Positions 63,184-64,000 of a stretch of 64,000 nt of DNA are shown piece after piece. The stretch comes from Rathayibacter sp. Leaf185 (GTDB lineage: Bacteria > Actinomycetota > Actinomycetes > Actinomycetales > Microbacteriaceae): positions 716,354 to 780,353 of the forward strand of contig NZ_LMPP01000002.1 in NCBI RefSeq assembly GCF_001423885.1, given 5' to 3'. The position numbers and the translations under genes are program-made. The notes beneath the pieces are model-generated. The model searched no databases. It saw nothing but the letters and a program-made list of their open reading frames with translations, and was not told where the DNA came from. Numbering within the stretch: the first letter of the stretch is position 1; every line of letters starts with the position of its first letter.

Positions 63184-63999
63184 TCAGTCGAACCGGGGGT
63201 CGCGCCCGGTGCGCTCGCCGGTCGCGAGACCGCTGATTCCTGCCAGATCGTCGTCGTCGAGGGTGAAGCCGAAGACGTCGAGGTTCTCGACGATCCGTGC
63301 GGGCGTGACCGACTTGGGGATGACGACGACCCCGAGCTGGAGGTGCCAGCGCAGGACGACCTGCGCGGGCGAGACGCCGTGCTTCTCGGCGATCCGTGCG
63401 AGGACCGGCTCCTCGAGCAGGCGGCCGCGTGCCAGCGGCGACCACGCCTCGGTGACGATTCCGTGGGCGGCGTCGAAGGCGCGCAGCTCCTCCTGCGGGA
63501 GCCGCGGGTGCAGCTCCACCTGGTTGATCGCCGGAACCACGCCGGTCTCGCCGAGGAGCCGCTCGAGGTGCTCGATCGCGAAGTTCGACACTCCGATCGA
63601 GCGCGCCCGCCCCTCCTGCTGGATGCGCTCGAGGGCGCGGTAGGTGTCGACGTAGCGATCGCGGGAGGGGATCGGCCAGTGCACGAGGTAGAGGTCGATG
63701 TAGTCGGCGCCGAGCAGCTCGAGGCTGCGGTCGAAGGCGGCGAGGGTCTCGTCGAAGCCGTGGTCGTCGTTCCACACCTTGGTCGTGACGAAGACCTGCT
63801 CGCGCGGGACTCCGCTCGCCCGGATGCCCTCGCCGACGCCGCGCTCGTTGCCGTAGAGGGTGGCCGTGTCGACGTGCCGGTAGCCCGCCTCGAGGGCGGT
63901 CGCGACGGTGCGGGCCGCCTCGTCGTCGCCGATCTTGTAGACGCCGAGCCCGATCTGCGGGATCGCGCGGCCGTCGTTCAGGGGGATCAGCGGCGGGGT
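63184..63999 (-). CDS. Aldo/keto reductase (5' end outside window)
   Basis: NADPH-dependent carbonyl reductase of the 2,5-diketo-D-gluconate reductase group. The frame is open to the window edge, giving 271 visible residues that begin PLIPLNDGRAIPQIGLGVYK. Catalytic positions are visible: Asp and Tyr in HVDTATLYGNE, Lys in VFVTTKVWN and His in LYLVHWPIP. The cofactor loop is GVVVIPKSVTPARI. Probably only a few residues are missing. Substrate not assignable. Confidence 0.9.
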   Translation of the reverse strand, partial: TPPLIPLNDGRAIPQIGLGVYKIGDDEAARTVATALEAGYRHVDTATLYGNERGVGEGIRASGVPREQVFVTTKVWNDDHGFDETLAAFDRSLELLGADYIDLYLVHWPIPSRDRYVDTYRALERIQQEGRARSIGVSNFAIEHLERLLGETGVVPAINQVELHPRLPQEELRAFDAAHGIVTEAWSPLARGRLLEEPVLARIAEKHGVSPAQVVLRWHLQLGVVVIPKSVTPARIVENLDVFGFTLDDDDLAGISGLATGERTGRDPRFD

Positions 64000-64000
64000 G

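Overview
The window is 64 kb of very GC-rich DNA with tightly packed genes, many GTG starts and stop/start overlaps such as ATGA and GTGA. Gene content points to an actinobacterium of the Micrococcales, most likely Microbacteriaceae: FMN-riboswitch ribD-ribE-ribBA-ribH, an actinobacterial 6C small RNA beside a tad pilus locus, DUF3097, DUF3054, DUF3516 and Rv2578c-type genes, malate:quinone oxidoreductase, and Ku. The genus is not decided by the sequence. I see no insertion sequence, prophage, rRNA or CRISPR array. Most of the window is ordinary chromosomal backbone.

Layout. 1-6.1 kb: end of lysC, asd, mqo, an SOS-box-controlled radical SAM gene, an orphan NarL-type response regulator and thymidine kinase. 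6.2-12.6 kb: an exopolysaccharide regulatory core made of a phosphoglycosyltransferase, an HprK-like/PqqD-like protein, a Wzz/BY-kinase, a low-molecular-weight tyrosine phosphatase and UDP-glucose dehydrogenase, followed by a VanZ protein. 13.3 kb: tRNA-Pro. 13.5-19.7 kb: metallophosphoesterase, bifunctional PBP with a PASTA domain, DUF4177, RidA and acetyl-CoA synthetase, an arrangement like Mycobacterium Rv3678-Rv3683. 19.9-23.3 kb: 6C RNA and a compact tad pilus operon in which TadB and TadC appear fused. 24-30.9 kb: topA-tmk-holB, a secreted peptidase-like lipoprotein and a TetR regulator. 31 kb: tRNA-Thr and a 17-bp tandem repeat. 31-41 kb: PBP4, nicotinamidase, aldehyde dehydrogenase, SpoU methyltransferase, a lipoprotein, an SDR, an ABC exporter with its own small HTH gene, and an MHS-type transporter. 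41-44.5 kb: riboflavin operon. 44.6-52.3 kb: DUF3097, DUF3054, pentapeptide, MOSC, a DUF559-type gene bracketed by palindromic repeats, a DUF3516 helicase and an acyltransferase. 52-64 kb: an exported beta-helix-like protein, Nei glycosylase, ExeM/NucH nuclease, Ku, a HEAT-repeat protein, a cell-wall-anchored M28 peptidase, a hydrolase and a truncated aldo/keto reductase.

Functional themes. Cell-envelope construction runs through the window (phosphoglycosyltransferase/BY-kinase/phosphatase/UGD, two PBPs, acyltransferase, sorted and secreted hydrolases, tad pili). Genome maintenance is the second theme (topA, tmk, holB, nei, ku and the LexA-box gene). Sixteen start codons lie 6-8 nt downstream of a TANNNT-like -10 hexamer, so leaderless transcription looks common here; I used that signal to choose several starts.

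The most interesting items are the 6C RNA with its promoter and conserved position next to tad, the SOS box over the radical SAM promoter, the roughly 60-bp palindromic element that occurs three times around one DUF559-type gene and overlaps its stop codon, the HprK/PqqD fusion inside the polysaccharide locus, and the TadB-TadC fusion. I see no clearly new multi-gene defence or metabolic system.
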